A stretch of 7,407 bases of DNA. Source: Bacteroidales bacterium. GTDB taxonomy: Bacteria; Bacteroidota; Bacteroidia; Bacteroidales; UBA932. Location of the stretch: contig JAILDI010000222.1 of NCBI GenBank assembly GCA_024689525.1, positions 1 through 7,407 on the forward strand, read 5' to 3'. The number at the start of each line of letters is the position of its first letter. Position 1 is the stretch's first letter. Position numbers and translations under genes: made by a program. Below are positions 1 through 7,307 of this stretch, in pieces. Under the pieces are notes generated by a model that was given only the letters and a program-made list of their open reading frames with translations, was not told where the DNA came from and did not search any database.

Positions 1-305
1 ACGAACTGCATCGGCAGGAAATAACACAGGTGCAGGAGGGTCTGGCCGATGTTGCCTGCGTCCCAGTTGGTGTAGGCGCATATCGACACGTTCACAATGC
101 CGAAGAGGAAGTTCCAGATGAGCCCGTTGGCGCTCATCACGCAGTTGAACACCCCCATCACGGCGCCCAGCGTGACCACGATCATCTTGGCGATGTTGGC
201 GCCGGGCTCCTGCATCTTGAAAATATTCACCACAAGCACCACGCTTATCATCCCCACGAGGATGAACGCGTTGAACCACTTGTTAAATGTCTTTTCCTGT
301 ATCAT
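1..305 (-). CDS. PnuC-family nicotinamide riboside/vitamin transporter, N-terminal part (runs off left edge)
   Basis: I translated this from the reverse strand. It gives 101 full codons starting at ATG 305-303 and stays open to the window edge. The protein is hydrophobic, with likely membrane segments at about residues 12-29, 41-57 and 62-79. The stretch LIWNFLFGIVNVS (62-74), followed by a GQTLLHLCYFLPMQF motif (87-101), resembles the PnuC family, whose members facilitate uptake of nicotinamide riboside or, in PnuT relatives, thiamine across the inner membrane. PnuC proteins are usually a little over 200 residues, so roughly half is missing. The start is firm: no other ATG, GTG or TTG lies between it and the upstream in-frame TAA. 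The substrate cannot be told from this half. The 104-base upstream gap has no room for, and no sign of, a TPP riboswitch, which gives no support for a thiamine role. It lies downstream of uvrC on the same strand, separated by a hairpin. Confidence 0.72.
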   Translation of the reverse strand, partial: MIQEKTFNKWFNAFILVGMISVVLVVNIFKMQEPGANIAKMIVVTLGAVMGVFNCVMSANGLIWNFLFGIVNVSICAYTNWDAGNIGQTLLHLCYFLPMQF

Positions 306-347
306 AGCGTAAAATGTAACTCTTTGTCTATCAATTATTTGTCGATT

Positions 348-374
348 TTAAATGCGGCGTCTTGCCGCATTTAA
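348..374 (-). terminator. Hairpin between uvrC and the transporter gene, probable terminator
   Basis: An 11-base-pair perfect stem (arms 348-358 and 364-374, TTAAATGCGGC against GCCGCATTTAA) closes a 5-base loop. It lies about 35 bases past the uvrC stop. On the minus strand the stem ends in A/T pairs but has no good T run after it, so it may be a weak intrinsic terminator or an mRNA 3'-end stabiliser. On the plus strand it is followed by TTTT four bases further on, but no plus-strand gene ends here. The rest of the 306-409 gap holds nothing else I recognise. Confidence 0.55.
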
Positions 375-409
375 TTTTCATAACTCACTGTATATCAACA
401 ACATCCAGC

Positions 410-2203
410 TTACGGGTTTAAGTAATCGTGTATGCGTGTGGCAAGGGAGGCGCCGACCAGGGCCGATAGCTCCTCGAGAGGAGCGCGGGCGATCTGGGCG
501 ACGGAGCCGTAATGCAGCAGAAGGCGCTGCTCGGTTTTGGCGCCGACGCCGGAAATGTCGCGCAGGGCGCTCTGGATGGCCGCTTTGGAGCGCAAATCGC
601 GGTGGAAGGTGATGCCAAAGCGGTGGGCTTCGTCGCGGATTTGCTGCAGCACCTTCAGCGCACGCGAGTTGCGGTCGATGAACAGGGGATACGGATCCCC
701 TACTCGTACGACTTCCTCCAGCCGTTTCGCCAGACCCACAACCGTGAGCTTATCCGTGAGCCCAAGCTCCGCCAGGGCCTGCCAGGCGGCGTCCAGCTGG
801 CCGCGGCCGCCGTCGATCACGATCAAATCCGGCAAATCGGAAGGAGCCTCCGCCAACATACGCGAGTAGCGCCTGTTCACCACTTCTTTCATCGAGGCGA
901 AGTCGTTGGCGCCGATCACGGTCTTTATCTTGAACTTGCGATAATCCTTCTTGGAGGGCTCTGCATCGCGGAAAACGACGCAGGACGCAACGGGATTCGT
1001 GCCCTGGATGTTGGAGTTGTCGAAGCACTCGATGTGCTTGGGGAGCCGGTCCATCGACAGCGCCTTCTGCAGCTCCTCCATCACGGACAGCCGCCAGGCG
1101 TCCGGATCCGTGTGCTCCTTCTGCTTTATGGAATTGAAGTGGAACTCCTTGGCGTTCTTGGCGCTGAGTTCCAGCAGGGCCAGTTTGTCGCCGCGCGCGG
1201 GCACCGTGAACGACACCCCATCAATAGACACGTCCGGCAAAAACGGCACTATCACCTCCGGGGCCAGCGAACCAAACTTATCCTCAATTTCGCCGATAAA
1301 TGTAGCCAGGAAGGTCGATGGCTCCTCCTCGATCTGGCTGCGGAAGCCCAGATTCAGGCTCTGGATAATGGCCCCGCCGCGGACGCGCAGGAAGTTTCCG
1401 TACGCCTCGCCGCCATCCAACACAATTGAAAACACGTCGGCAGCAATGTCAGAGGCCGATGTCACCACGCTCTTGGCATAATGCTTCTCCACGGCCTGCA
1501 TCTTCTCCTTGTATAGCTGCGCCTGCTCGAAGTCGAGCTGCGCGGCTGCATCGGCCATTAGATTGCGGTAATGGCGGATGACCTCAGAACCCCGCCCGGA
1601 CAGAATCCGCACGATGTCGTCAATATTGGCGGCATACTCCGCCTTAGATATCCCGCCCACGCAGGGGGCCTTACATCGACCTATATGGAAGTCCAGGCAG
1701 GGGCGGTATTTGTGCTGCAGGATGGCCTGGGAGGTTATCGACAATCGACAGGTGCGCAAAGGAAAAACCGACGAGAAGAACTCCACCATCCCGCGGGCGT
1801 GCATTACGGAGCTATAGGGCCCGAAATAGCGGTTGCCCTTGCCCTTCTCCATATGCCTCGTGATGAACACGCGCGGGAAATCATCGCCCGTCACGCATAT
1901 CCAGGGATAGGTTTTGGAGTCCTTCAGGAGGATGTTGTACTTGGGCTTGTACTGCTTGATGAGGTTGTTTTCCAGCAGGAGGGCGTCGGCCTCGGAGTCC
2001 ACCACAGAGTACTGCGCATCGGCAATCTTGGACACCAGGATGCGGGTCTTGGCATTGAGGCGCTCAGGGGGCACGAAATACTGGGCCACGCGCTTGTGCA
2101 GGTCCTTCGCCTTGCCTACATATATGACATTACCCCCGGCGTCGTAGTATCGGTACACGCCGGGGTTATGGGGAAACAGTGCGATTTTTTCCTTTACTTT
2201 CAT
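410..2203 (-). CDS. uvrC: UvrABC system protein C (excinuclease subunit UvrC)
   Basis: UvrC makes the 3' and then the 5' incision next to a bulky DNA lesion after loading by UvrA and UvrB, in cytoplasmic nucleotide excision repair. All domains are present. The N-terminal GIY-YIG nuclease shows GVY 15-17, IYVGKAKDL 27-35 and the metal-binding Glu78 in LLLENN. A four-cysteine set (C152, C169, C177, C181) matches the iron-sulfur ligands known for the family. A UVR/UvrB-binding helix pair lies at about 208-241. The RNase H-like C-terminal nuclease has Asp395 in ECFDNSN, Asp464 in VIDGG and His527 in RDEAH. Paired helix-hairpin-helix motifs occupy about 546-595. The length of 597 residues is normal for the family. 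The ATG at 2203 overlaps the preceding lipoprotein gene's stop as ATGA, which suggests translational coupling and co-transcription. It appears intact, with no frameshift. Confidence 0.98.
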   Translation of the reverse strand: MKVKEKIALFPHNPGVYRYYDAGGNVIYVGKAKDLHKRVAQYFVPPERLNAKTRILVSKIADAQYSVVDSEADALLLENNLIKQYKPKYNILLKDSKTYPWICVTGDDFPRVFITRHMEKGKGNRYFGPYSSVMHARGMVEFFSSVFPLRTCRLSITSQAILQHKYRPCLDFHIGRCKAPCVGGISKAEYAANIDDIVRILSGRGSEVIRHYRNLMADAAAQLDFEQAQLYKEKMQAVEKHYAKSVVTSASDIAADVFSIVLDGGEAYGNFLRVRGGAIIQSLNLGFRSQIEEEPSTFLATFIGEIEDKFGSLAPEVIVPFLPDVSIDGVSFTVPARGDKLALLELSAKNAKEFHFNSIKQKEHTDPDAWRLSVMEELQKALSMDRLPKHIECFDNSNIQGTNPVASCVVFRDAEPSKKDYRKFKIKTVIGANDFASMKEVVNRRYSRMLAEAPSDLPDLIVIDGGRGQLDAAWQALAELGLTDKLTVVGLAKRLEEVVRVGDPYPLFIDRNSRALKVLQQIRDEAHRFGITFHRDLRSKAAIQSALRDISGVGAKTEQRLLLHYGSVAQIARAPLEELSALVGASLATRIHDYLNP

Positions 2204-3258
2204 TTGGCCGATGCCAGCGCCTCGCTCACCGCTTTTTCAATGTCGGCGCCGCGAATGCCGCGGGCGATGATGACTCCGTCCGGGTCGATGAGCATAATGT
2301 GGGGAATACCCTCGATGCCGTAGATGTCGGTGGGAATCTGCTGGGCGTTGATGATCTGGTCCCACTTGATGCCGAGAGCCTTGGCGGCCTCCTTGGTGGC
2401 GGCGGGCTCGTCCCAAACCGCAACGCTTAACACGTTGAACTTCTTGCCCTTATACTTCTTGTACACATCGGCGATGTTGGGCAGCTCGGCCTTGCAGGGG
2501 CCGCACCAGCTGGCCCAGAAATCGACCAGCACATATTTGCCCTTGCCCACATAGTCCGAGAACTTTACGGTCGATTTTTTAGGCTTGTCCGGGTCCTGGA
2601 CCACCTCGAAGTCGACGAACTTGGAGCCGACGCCCGTGCGGGACTTGGTCTCGTACAGGGCCAGGAGTTTCTGGATGTAAGGGTCCTGGCGGAGCTCGTC
2701 GGACAGGCTGTTCAGGACGTCCTTCATCTGGGCGTCATCGTCCAGTTGGATGGAGGAAACGGCCATCAGGCCTACCACATTGTCCTTATTCTCCTCAACC
2801 ACGCCCAGGAGATGCTCGTTGTATTTCTCCACGGCCTGGTCGATATATGCGTCCTGTCCGGCCTCATCGACAGTCTCCATCCCGGCGTTGAATTCCTCCA
2901 TAAACGCGGTTTCCCAGGTGTTGAGGGCATTCATCCGCGAGGTGGGGCCGTCCGGATCATCGGAGAGGGCGGTGCCATTTTGTGTGTCGATGGTGATATG
3001 GCTGCCGTCGGACACGAAATGGACCGGGTCGGCATCGACCAGCATGAATGCGAGCTGGGTCTTGTCGATGGGAAGGTCGGCCTTTACTTTCCCGCGCACG
3101 GGGGTGATGACGGTGTCCCACTGCTCACCCACGGTGAAGGTTACGGAATCCGGGGCATTGGCGCCGAAGTCGCAGGTTACGAGAGTTCTGTTGGTTTCCT
3201 GTGCGCAGGCTGCTGCCAGGAGCGCCGCTGCGGCAAGGATGATGGTTTGAAGTTTCAT
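2200..3258 (-). CDS. TlpA-like thioredoxin-fold lipoprotein with DUF4369-type N-terminal region
   Basis: A probable periplasmic thiol-disulfide oxidoreductase of 352 residues. Residues 1-17 form a lipoprotein-type signal peptide (MKLQ, then an Ala/Leu core) ending at a likely lipidated Cys18 in LAAAC. There is no clear acidic surface-export motif after the cysteine, so a periplasm-facing anchor is most likely. Residues 25-200 are a beta-rich then helical, acidic region of the kind annotated DUF4369 in Bacteroidetes TlpA relatives. The C-terminal 210-350 is an AhpC/TSA-thioredoxin domain with active site WASWCGPCK (CGPC at 252-255) and the cis-proline in GIPH (Pro319). Both active-site cysteines remain, so redox activity is expected. 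Family members reduce or isomerise envelope disulfides or support cytochrome maturation; the partner here is unknown. The start is supported by the signal peptide and by a promoter just upstream. Its stop overlaps the uvrC start (ATGA). Confidence 0.9.
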   Translation of the reverse strand: MKLQTIILAAAALLAAACAQETNRTLVTCDFGANAPDSVTFTVGEQWDTVITPVRGKVKADLPIDKTQLAFMLVDADPVHFVSDGSHITIDTQNGTALSDDPDGPTSRMNALNTWETAFMEEFNAGMETVDEAGQDAYIDQAVEKYNEHLLGVVEENKDNVVGLMAVSSIQLDDDAQMKDVLNSLSDELRQDPYIQKLLALYETKSRTGVGSKFVDFEVVQDPDKPKKSTVKFSDYVGKGKYVLVDFWASWCGPCKAELPNIADVYKKYKGKKFNVLSVAVWDEPAATKEAAKALGIKWDQIINAQQIPTDIYGIEGIPHIMLIDPDGVIIARGIRGADIEKAVSEALASAK

Positions 3259-3273
3259 ACTTTCATATTTTTA

Positions 3274-3305
3274 CAAAAGTACTCAAGTTCTGCGTAAAAA
3301 ACAAG
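3274..3305 (-). promoter_or_regulatory. Probable Bacteroidetes-type promoter for the thioredoxin lipoprotein gene
   Basis: On the minus strand a TACTTTTG box (3281-3274) matches the Bacteroidetes -7 consensus TAnnTTTG exactly. It is preceded, after 20 bases, by CTTG (3305-3302), a three-of-four match to the -33 TTTG. The expected start point would leave only about 10 bases before the ATG at 3258. The -33 element is formed by the last bases of the upstream terminator stem, so the two signals overlap. The motif match is seen directly; activity is inferred. Confidence 0.6.
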
Positions 3306-3332
3306 GGCGAGCCCGTTGCGGGTCCGCCCTTG
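3296..3332 (-). terminator. Intrinsic terminator at the end of the ribosomal protein operon
   Basis: Read on the minus strand, CAAGGGCGGACCCG, loop CAA, then CGGGCTCGCCCTTG form a 14-position GC-rich stem with one G-U pair and one A-C mismatch (3332-3302). Six T residues (3301-3296) follow at once. This is the classic Rho-independent layout, 25 bases after the rpsC stop. It indicates that the ribosomal transcript ends after rpsC. Confidence 0.9.
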
Positions 3333-3357
3333 CGATGATGCGTTACGTACGCAGCGA

Positions 3358-4110
3358 TTACTTGCGCTCGCCACCACGACGGCCACCACGGCCGCCACGG
3401 TTTCCGCGGTCGCCACGGCCGCCTTCACGGCGTCCGGCACCGGGAGCAGCTGCGCTGGATGCGAAGCCGGCGTTAGGAGAAAGATCCTGTTTGCCATACT
3501 TCTCACCGTTGCAGATCCACACCTTGATACCCATGGTACCCATCTGTGTGCGGGCTACTGCGAGTGCGTAGTCGATATCGGCACGGAAGGTGTGCAGGGG
3601 GGTACGACCCTCCTTGAACATCTCGCTGCGTGCGATTTCGGCGCCGCCTACACGACCGCTGATCTGAACCTTGATGCCCTCTGCACCAACGCGCATTGCG
3701 GTGGCGATGGCCATCTTGATGGCGCGGCGATAGCTCACACGGCCTTCAATCTGACGGGCGATGCTGTCTGCTACGATTGTAGCGTCTACCTCGGGGCGCT
3801 TCACCTCAAAGATGTTGATCTGAACGTCCTTGGCAGTGACCTTCTTGAGTTCTTCCTTAAGTTTGTCGACCCCCTGGCCGCCCTTGCCGATGATGACACC
3901 GGGACGGGCAGTGTGGACGGTCACCGTGATGACCTTGAGGGTACGCTCAATCACGATCTTGGAAAGCGAAGCCTTCGCGAGACGTGCGTTGAGGTATTCG
4001 CGGATCTTGGCGTCTTCCAGAATCCGGGTGGGGTAGTCACCGTACCAGTTGGAGTCCCAACCGCGGATAATACCTACACGATTGCTGATAGGATTGGTTT
4101 TCTGTCCCAT
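3358..4110 (-). CDS. rpsC: 30S ribosomal protein S3 (uS3), with Arg/Gly-rich C-terminal tail
   Basis: S3 sits in the head of the small subunit at the mRNA entry channel and helps unwind and grip mRNA. Visible hallmarks are [13 protein letters not shown] at the start, the KH-domain loop GKGG at 75-78 inside [16 protein letters not shown], and the C-terminal domain motif [13 protein letters not shown] (151-163). Helicase-associated basic residues lie near 127-140. The core ends around residue 212. Residues 226-250 are almost only Gly, Arg and Glu (RGG-like repeats), which makes the protein 250 residues against 233 in E. coli. Such a basic tail is probably disordered and RNA-binding. The ATG lies one base after the rplV stop and has an AGGAGG nine bases upstream. 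It is the last ribosomal gene here and is followed by a terminator rather than by rplP. Confidence 0.98.
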   Translation of the reverse strand: MGQKTNPISNRVGIIRGWDSNWYGDYPTRILEDAKIREYLNARLAKASLSKIVIERTLKVITVTVHTARPGVIIGKGGQGVDKLKEELKKVTAKDVQINIFEVKRPEVDATIVADSIARQIEGRVSYRRAIKMAIATAMRVGAEGIKVQISGRVGGAEIARSEMFKEGRTPLHTFRADIDYALAVARTQMGTMGIKVWICNGEKYGKQDLSPNAGFASSAAAPGAGRREGGRGDRGNRGGRGGRRGGERK

Positions 4111-4111
4111 G

Positions 4112-4552
4112 TTACTTTGCCTCCTCTACTGGTTTGGTTTCTTCTTTCTTGGCAGGTTTCACGTCCAGCACGATGGTGACGTGGTTGGAACGCTTGCGGA
4201 TGCGGGCTGCACGACCCTGCGGGGCCGTGCGGATGCGCTTCAGCGTGCGGCCTTCGTCAACCATGATGGTCTTGACGATCACATTGCCGTTTTCAAGTTC
4301 CTTGCGGCGGTCTTCGTTCTTGGCTTCCCAGTTTGCGATGGCGCTGCGAAGGAGTTTCTCCAGGCGGACGGATGCCTCTTTCTTGGAATACTTGAGGATA
4401 TCCAGCGCCTTGTTGACCTCGACACCACGGATGATGTCAGCCACGAGGCGCATCTTCTGCGGGGAGGTAGGAACATCATTCAGCTTTGCGATAGCTGTCT
4501 GTTTCTTTATTTCTTTCAGCCTGTCGGCCATTTCTCTTTTACGTTTTCCCAT
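4112..4552 (-). CDS. rplV: 50S ribosomal protein L22 (uL22)
   Basis: L22 binds 23S rRNA early in assembly, and its long beta-hairpin lines the peptide exit tunnel next to L4. The globular core [17 protein letters not shown] (27-43) and the hairpin with [18 protein letters not shown] (97-114) followed by [13 protein letters not shown] are plain. At 146 residues it is longer than the 110 of E. coli. The extra length is a basic N-terminal extension from MGKRKRE to about residue 20, typical of Bacteroidetes L22, plus a Lys/Glu-rich tail (131-146). The first ATG is preferred over Met8 because relatives begin MGxRK. An 18-base gap with an A run (minus strand CAGTAAAAAAAGATTACA) precedes it instead of a Shine-Dalgarno sequence. 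It is followed by rpsC after one base. Confidence 0.97.
   Translation of the reverse strand: MGKRKREMADRLKEIKKQTAIAKLNDVPTSPQKMRLVADIIRGVEVNKALDILKYSKKEASVRLEKLLRSAIANWEAKNEDRRKELENGNVIVKTIMVDEGRTLKRIRTAPQGRAARIRKRSNHVTIVLDVKPAKKEETKPVEEAK
4120..4125 (-). promoter_or_regulatory. Shine-Dalgarno-like AGGAGG before rpsC
   Basis: On the minus strand AGGAGG lies nine bases before the rpsC ATG, inside the last codons of rplV (GAG GAG GCA). This is a full-strength site in a lineage that mostly does without one. It could instead be an accident of the two Glu codons. Confidence 0.5.
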
Positions 4553-4570
4553 TGTAATCTTTTTTTACTG

Positions 4571-4837
4571 TTAACGATTACCGGAATGGCCCTTGAAAGT
4601 ACGGGTCGGAGCGAATTCGCCGAGCTTGTGGCCAACCATGTTCTCAGTCACATATACCGGAATGAATCTGTTTCCGTTGTGCACAGAGATGGTGTGACCT
4701 ACGAAGTCAGGGGAAATCATGCTGGAACGGGACCAGGTCTTGATGGCCTCTTTGTTCATCTTGCCCTCGTTCATCGCGAGGACTTTCTTTTCCAGGCTGT
4801 CCTGAATGTAAGGACCTTTTCTAAGTGAACGACTCAT
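4571..4837 (-). CDS. rpsS: 30S ribosomal protein S19 (uS19)
   Basis: S19 lies in the head of the small subunit, pairs with S13 and contacts the A-site finger of the large subunit. The 88-residue protein has the standard start [11 protein letters not shown] and the family signature from [11 protein letters not shown] (53-63) to [12 protein letters not shown] (70-81). Length is normal. It is spaced 21 bases from rplB and 18 bases from rplV, the widest gaps in this cluster. No Shine-Dalgarno-like sequence precedes the start; the leader is A/T-rich. Confidence 0.98.
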   Translation of the reverse strand: MSRSLRKGPYIQDSLEKKVLAMNEGKMNKEAIKTWSRSSMISPDFVGHTISVHNGNRFIPVYVTENMVGHKLGEFAPTRTFKGHSGNR

Positions 4838-4858
4838 AGTCTTGTAGATTTAATTCCG

Positions 4859-5683
4859 TTATTTGTGTCTTCTTTCGATGATGAACTTGTTCGAGTTCTT
4901 CTTCGGGTTACGGGTCTTGTAGCCCTTAGCAGGCAGACCCTTGCGGGAACGCGGGTGTCCGCCGGATGCGCGGCCTTCACCACCACCCATCGGGTGATCC
5001 ACAGGGTTCATGACGACACCACGGTTGTGCGGGCGGCGTCCGAGCCAGCGGCGGCGACCAGCCTTACCATGAGACTCGAGGTTGTGGTCGGTATTCGATA
5101 CGACACCGACGGTTGCGCGGCAGCTGACGAGCACCATGCGGGTTTCACCCGAAGGGAGGCGGAGGACAGCGTGGTTGCCTTCGCGAGCCGTAAGCTGTGC
5201 GTATGCGCCGGCGCTACGTGCCATGACGGCACCTGCACCCGGACGCAGTTCGATGTTGTGAACGAGGGTACCGAGCGGAATTTCTGCAAGAGGAAGCGTG
5301 TTGCCCACTTCGGGAGCAACGCCGCTGCCGGAAGCGATCACCTGACCGACCTTGAGGCCGTTCGGAGCGATGATATAGCGCTTCTCACCGTCAGCGTAAA
5401 CAACGAGAGCGATGCGTGCGCTGCGGTTCGGGTCGTATTCGATGGTCTTGACCGTGGCGGTGTACTCATCCTTGTTGCGGAGGAAGTCGATCACGCGGTA
5501 CATCTTCTTGTGGCCGCCACCGATATAGCGGACGGTCATCTTGCCCTGGTTGTTGCGTCCACCGCTGCGGCGGCGGGGTTCGAGCAACGATTTCTCAGGG
5601 GTGGTGCAGGTAATCTCTTCGAAGGTGCTGATGACCTTATTGCGGGTACCGGGAGTTACCGGTTTGAATTTACGTACTGCCAT
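4859..5683 (-). CDS. rplB: 50S ribosomal protein L2 (uL2)
   Basis: L2 is a primary 23S rRNA binder needed for subunit joining and peptidyl transferase activity. The protein has 274 residues, the usual length. It shows [15 protein letters not shown] at the start, [16 protein letters not shown] (37-52) and the conserved [14 protein letters not shown] block (225-238), including His230, which corresponds to the functionally important His229 of E. coli. The C terminus is very basic. The sequence reads HPMGG where E. coli has HPHGG, a conservative local difference. It starts five bases after the rplW stop. An AAGGA lies only two bases from the ATG, too close to act as a normal ribosome binding site. 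Confidence 0.98.
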   Translation of the reverse strand: MAVRKFKPVTPGTRNKVISTFEEITCTTPEKSLLEPRRRSGGRNNQGKMTVRYIGGGHKKMYRVIDFLRNKDEYTATVKTIEYDPNRSARIALVVYADGEKRYIIAPNGLKVGQVIASGSGVAPEVGNTLPLAEIPLGTLVHNIELRPGAGAVMARSAGAYAQLTAREGNHAVLRLPSGETRMVLVSCRATVGVVSNTDHNLESHGKAGRRRWLGRRPHNRGVVMNPVDHPMGGGEGRASGGHPRSRKGLPAKGYKTRNPKKNSNKFIIERRHK

Positions 5684-5688
5684 AGTCC

Positions 5689-5979
5689 TTAGATGTTGCT
5701 ATAGAAATCAATCTTATCATCACCGGCCAGTGTCACGAACGCCTTCTTGTAGTGGTTCGTGCGGCCTGTCAGCATACCGGCTTTGGTATAGCGGCTTTTG
5801 CGCTTGCCGTGGTAGTTAACGGTATTGACGTCCTTGACGGACACACCGTACATCTGTTCGACTGCCTTCTTGATCTCGATCTTGTTGGCATCCTTGTCGA
5901 CGATGAAACCGTAACGGTTCAACTTATCGCCTTGAACCGTCATTTTCTCAGTTACGATTGGCTTAATTAAAATTCCCAT
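5689..5979 (-). CDS. rplW: 50S ribosomal protein L23 (uL23)
   Basis: L23 sits at the tunnel exit and is the docking site for trigger factor and signal recognition particle. It has 96 residues, a normal bacterial length. It carries the N-terminal KPIVTEKMT (6-14), the Y-x-F-x-V strand ([15 protein letters not shown], 23-37), the AVEQMYGV helix (39-46) and a basic loop GKRKSRYTK (58-66) that reaches into rRNA. It sits in its canonical place between rplD (11-base gap) and rplB (5-base gap). Confidence 0.97.
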   Translation of the reverse strand: MGILIKPIVTEKMTVQGDKLNRYGFIVDKDANKIEIKKAVEQMYGVSVKDVNTVNYHGKRKSRYTKAGMLTGRTNHYKKAFVTLAGDDKIDFYSNI

Positions 5980-5990
5980 TGCTGTGCGGT

Positions 5991-6617
5991 TTATTTACGT
6001 CTGTCAGCAAGAATGTCCTGGACACCGTCGACCAGCACCAGGTGGTTTGCATGAAGCAGCACGTAGGTGTTGATCTCGTCAACGGTGATAACCTTGGCTT
6101 CCGGCAGGTTGCGAGACGATAAGTAAATGTTCTTGGAGTTTTCGGGAAGGATGACGAGGGTCTTGCGGCCGTTGACCTTGAGTGCGTCGAGGATCTTGAT
6201 GAAATCCTTGGTGCAAGGCTTCTCCATGGAGAAGGGCTCAACCATCGTGATGGCGCCGTCCTTTGCCTTATAGGTAAGTGCGGAGAAGCGGGCCAGCTGT
6301 TTCACCTTCTTGTTGAGTTTGAAGTCGTAATCGCGCGGGCGCGGACCGTGTGCGGTACCGCCGCCTACATAGATGTTGGACTTGATGGAACCGTGGCGTG
6401 CGCCGCCGCCGCCCTTCTGGCGTCCCATCTTCTTGGTGGAGTAGGCGACTTCGCTGCGGTCTTTGGTCTTGTGGGTACCCTGGCGCTGTGCAGCAAGATA
6501 CTGCTTCACATCGAGGTAGATAGCGTTGTCATTCGGTTCGATGGCGAAGATGTCATCAGCGAGCTCGGCCTGCTTGCCGGCTGCGGTACCGTCGATTTTG
6601 TAAACGTCGAGTTTCAT
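5991..6617 (-). CDS. rplD: 50S ribosomal protein L4 (uL4)
   Basis: L4 binds 23S rRNA and extends a loop that narrows the peptide exit tunnel opposite L22. The 208-residue protein contains the extended basic loop (about 47-97) with STKKMGRQKGGGGARHGS (60-77), the region where macrolide-resistance changes occur in other bacteria, followed by GGGTAHGPRPRDY (85-97). The C-terminal globular domain has VNGRKTLVILPE (148-159). In E. coli, L4 also represses its own operon through the S10 leader; no equivalent structure is evident here. The ATG follows the rplC stop by five bases and has a GGAGG ten bases upstream. Confidence 0.97.
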   Translation of the reverse strand: MKLDVYKIDGTAAGKQAELADDIFAIEPNDNAIYLDVKQYLAAQRQGTHKTKDRSEVAYSTKKMGRQKGGGGARHGSIKSNIYVGGGTAHGPRPRDYDFKLNKKVKQLARFSALTYKAKDGAITMVEPFSMEKPCTKDFIKILDALKVNGRKTLVILPENSKNIYLSSRNLPEAKVITVDEINTYVLLHANHLVLVDGVQDILADRRK

Positions 6618-6622
6618 AACGC

Positions 6623-7246
6623 TTAGTCCTCCACAATTACATAAGAACCTTTGGCTCCGGGGATGGAACCCTTGAGAATGAGAAGATTGTTTTCAGGGAT
6701 GACCTTGATGACCTGCAGGTTGAAAACCTTGACGCGGTCGCCGCCCATGTGGCCGGCCATACGCATACCCTTGAAAACGCGGGAAGGCCAGGAGGATGCG
6801 CCCATGGAACCGGGGTGACGAAGTCTGTCATCCTGGCCGTGGGTCTGACCACCTACGCCCTGGAATCCGTGGCGTTTCACAACGCCCTGGAAACCTTTAC
6901 CCTTGGATGTTCCGGTGACATCTACCCACCCGACACCTTCGGAAAGGTCTGCGAGGGTGATCACCTGGCCGAGCTTCAGCTCCATGGGGAAATCATTCTT
7001 GAATTCCACGAGCTTGCGCTTCGGCGTGGTTTCTGCCTTTTTGAAATGGCCCTGAAGGGGCTTGCTGGCGTGTTTTTCCTTGATATCGTCATAGGCAAGC
7101 TGTACAGCGGCATAACCATCTTTCTCAACTGTACGGATTTGCGTAACAACACACGGACCAGCCTCAATAACGGTGCACGGCATATTTTTGCCGGCGGCAT
7201 CGAAAACGGAAGTCATTCCGATTTTTTTTCCAATTAATCCAGGCAT
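6623..7246 (-). CDS. rplC: 50S ribosomal protein L3 (uL3)
   Basis: L3 is one of the first proteins to bind 23S rRNA and reaches towards the peptidyl transferase centre. The 207-residue protein has [13 protein letters not shown] (3-15), the family signature [20 protein letters not shown] (108-127) and the loop [17 protein letters not shown] (144-160). That loop lacks the glutamine that PrmB methylates in E. coli (Gln150), so this modification is not expected here. It is the first gene of the transcription unit: a promoter lies about 60 bases upstream and no rpsJ precedes it in the visible 161 bases. The ATG at 7246 is supported by the standard [11 protein letters not shown] start. The leader just before it is A/T-rich and has no Shine-Dalgarno sequence. 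Confidence 0.98.
   Translation of the reverse strand: MPGLIGKKIGMTSVFDAAGKNMPCTVIEAGPCVVTQIRTVEKDGYAAVQLAYDDIKEKHASKPLQGHFKKAETTPKRKLVEFKNDFPMELKLGQVITLADLSEGVGWVDVTGTSKGKGFQGVVKRHGFQGVGGQTHGQDDRLRHPGSMGASSWPSRVFKGMRMAGHMGGDRVKVFNLQVIKVIPENNLLILKGSIPGAKGSYVIVED
6627..6632 (-). promoter_or_regulatory. Shine-Dalgarno-like GGAGGA before rplD
   Basis: On the minus strand GGAGGA overlaps the final codons of rplC, with GGAGG ending ten bases before the rplD ATG. The spacing is slightly long but workable. It may be a real ribosome binding site or only the Glu-Asp codons of L3. Confidence 0.4.
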
Positions 7247-7307
7247 TGGGTTGTTAATTTGGTGTAAATAAATAAGTTAACTTTTCCTTGCATTTTTTGC
7301 AGGGCTG

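Noticed and set aside
306..347. Possible promoter TACATTTT for the transporter gene
   Set aside because: The box sits only seven bases before the ATG, lacks the final G and has no TTTG at the right distance, so it is not a supportable call.
512..1429. Long plus-strand open frame antisense to uvrC
   Set aside because: It lies wholly over uvrC, which is complete and well conserved. The translation shows no recognisable domain; it is a shadow of GC-biased codons.
1571..2323. Plus-strand open frame over the start of uvrC and the end of the lipoprotein gene
   Set aside because: It is antisense to two recognised genes, has no promoter or family resemblance, and has composition typical of a reverse-complement shadow.
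3339..3353. Inverted repeat TGCGT/ACGCA just after rpsC
   Set aside because: The arms are short, and the much stronger terminator with a T run lies directly downstream, so no separate role is needed.
3316..4179. Plus-strand open frame antisense to rpsC
   Set aside because: It begins in the terminator and runs across rpsC into rplV. The Ala/Thr-rich start is just the reverse of the Arg/Gly tail codons.
4865..5692. Plus-strand 275-codon frame antisense to rplB
   Set aside because: It mirrors rplB almost exactly in extent, which is expected from codon bias in a highly expressed gene.
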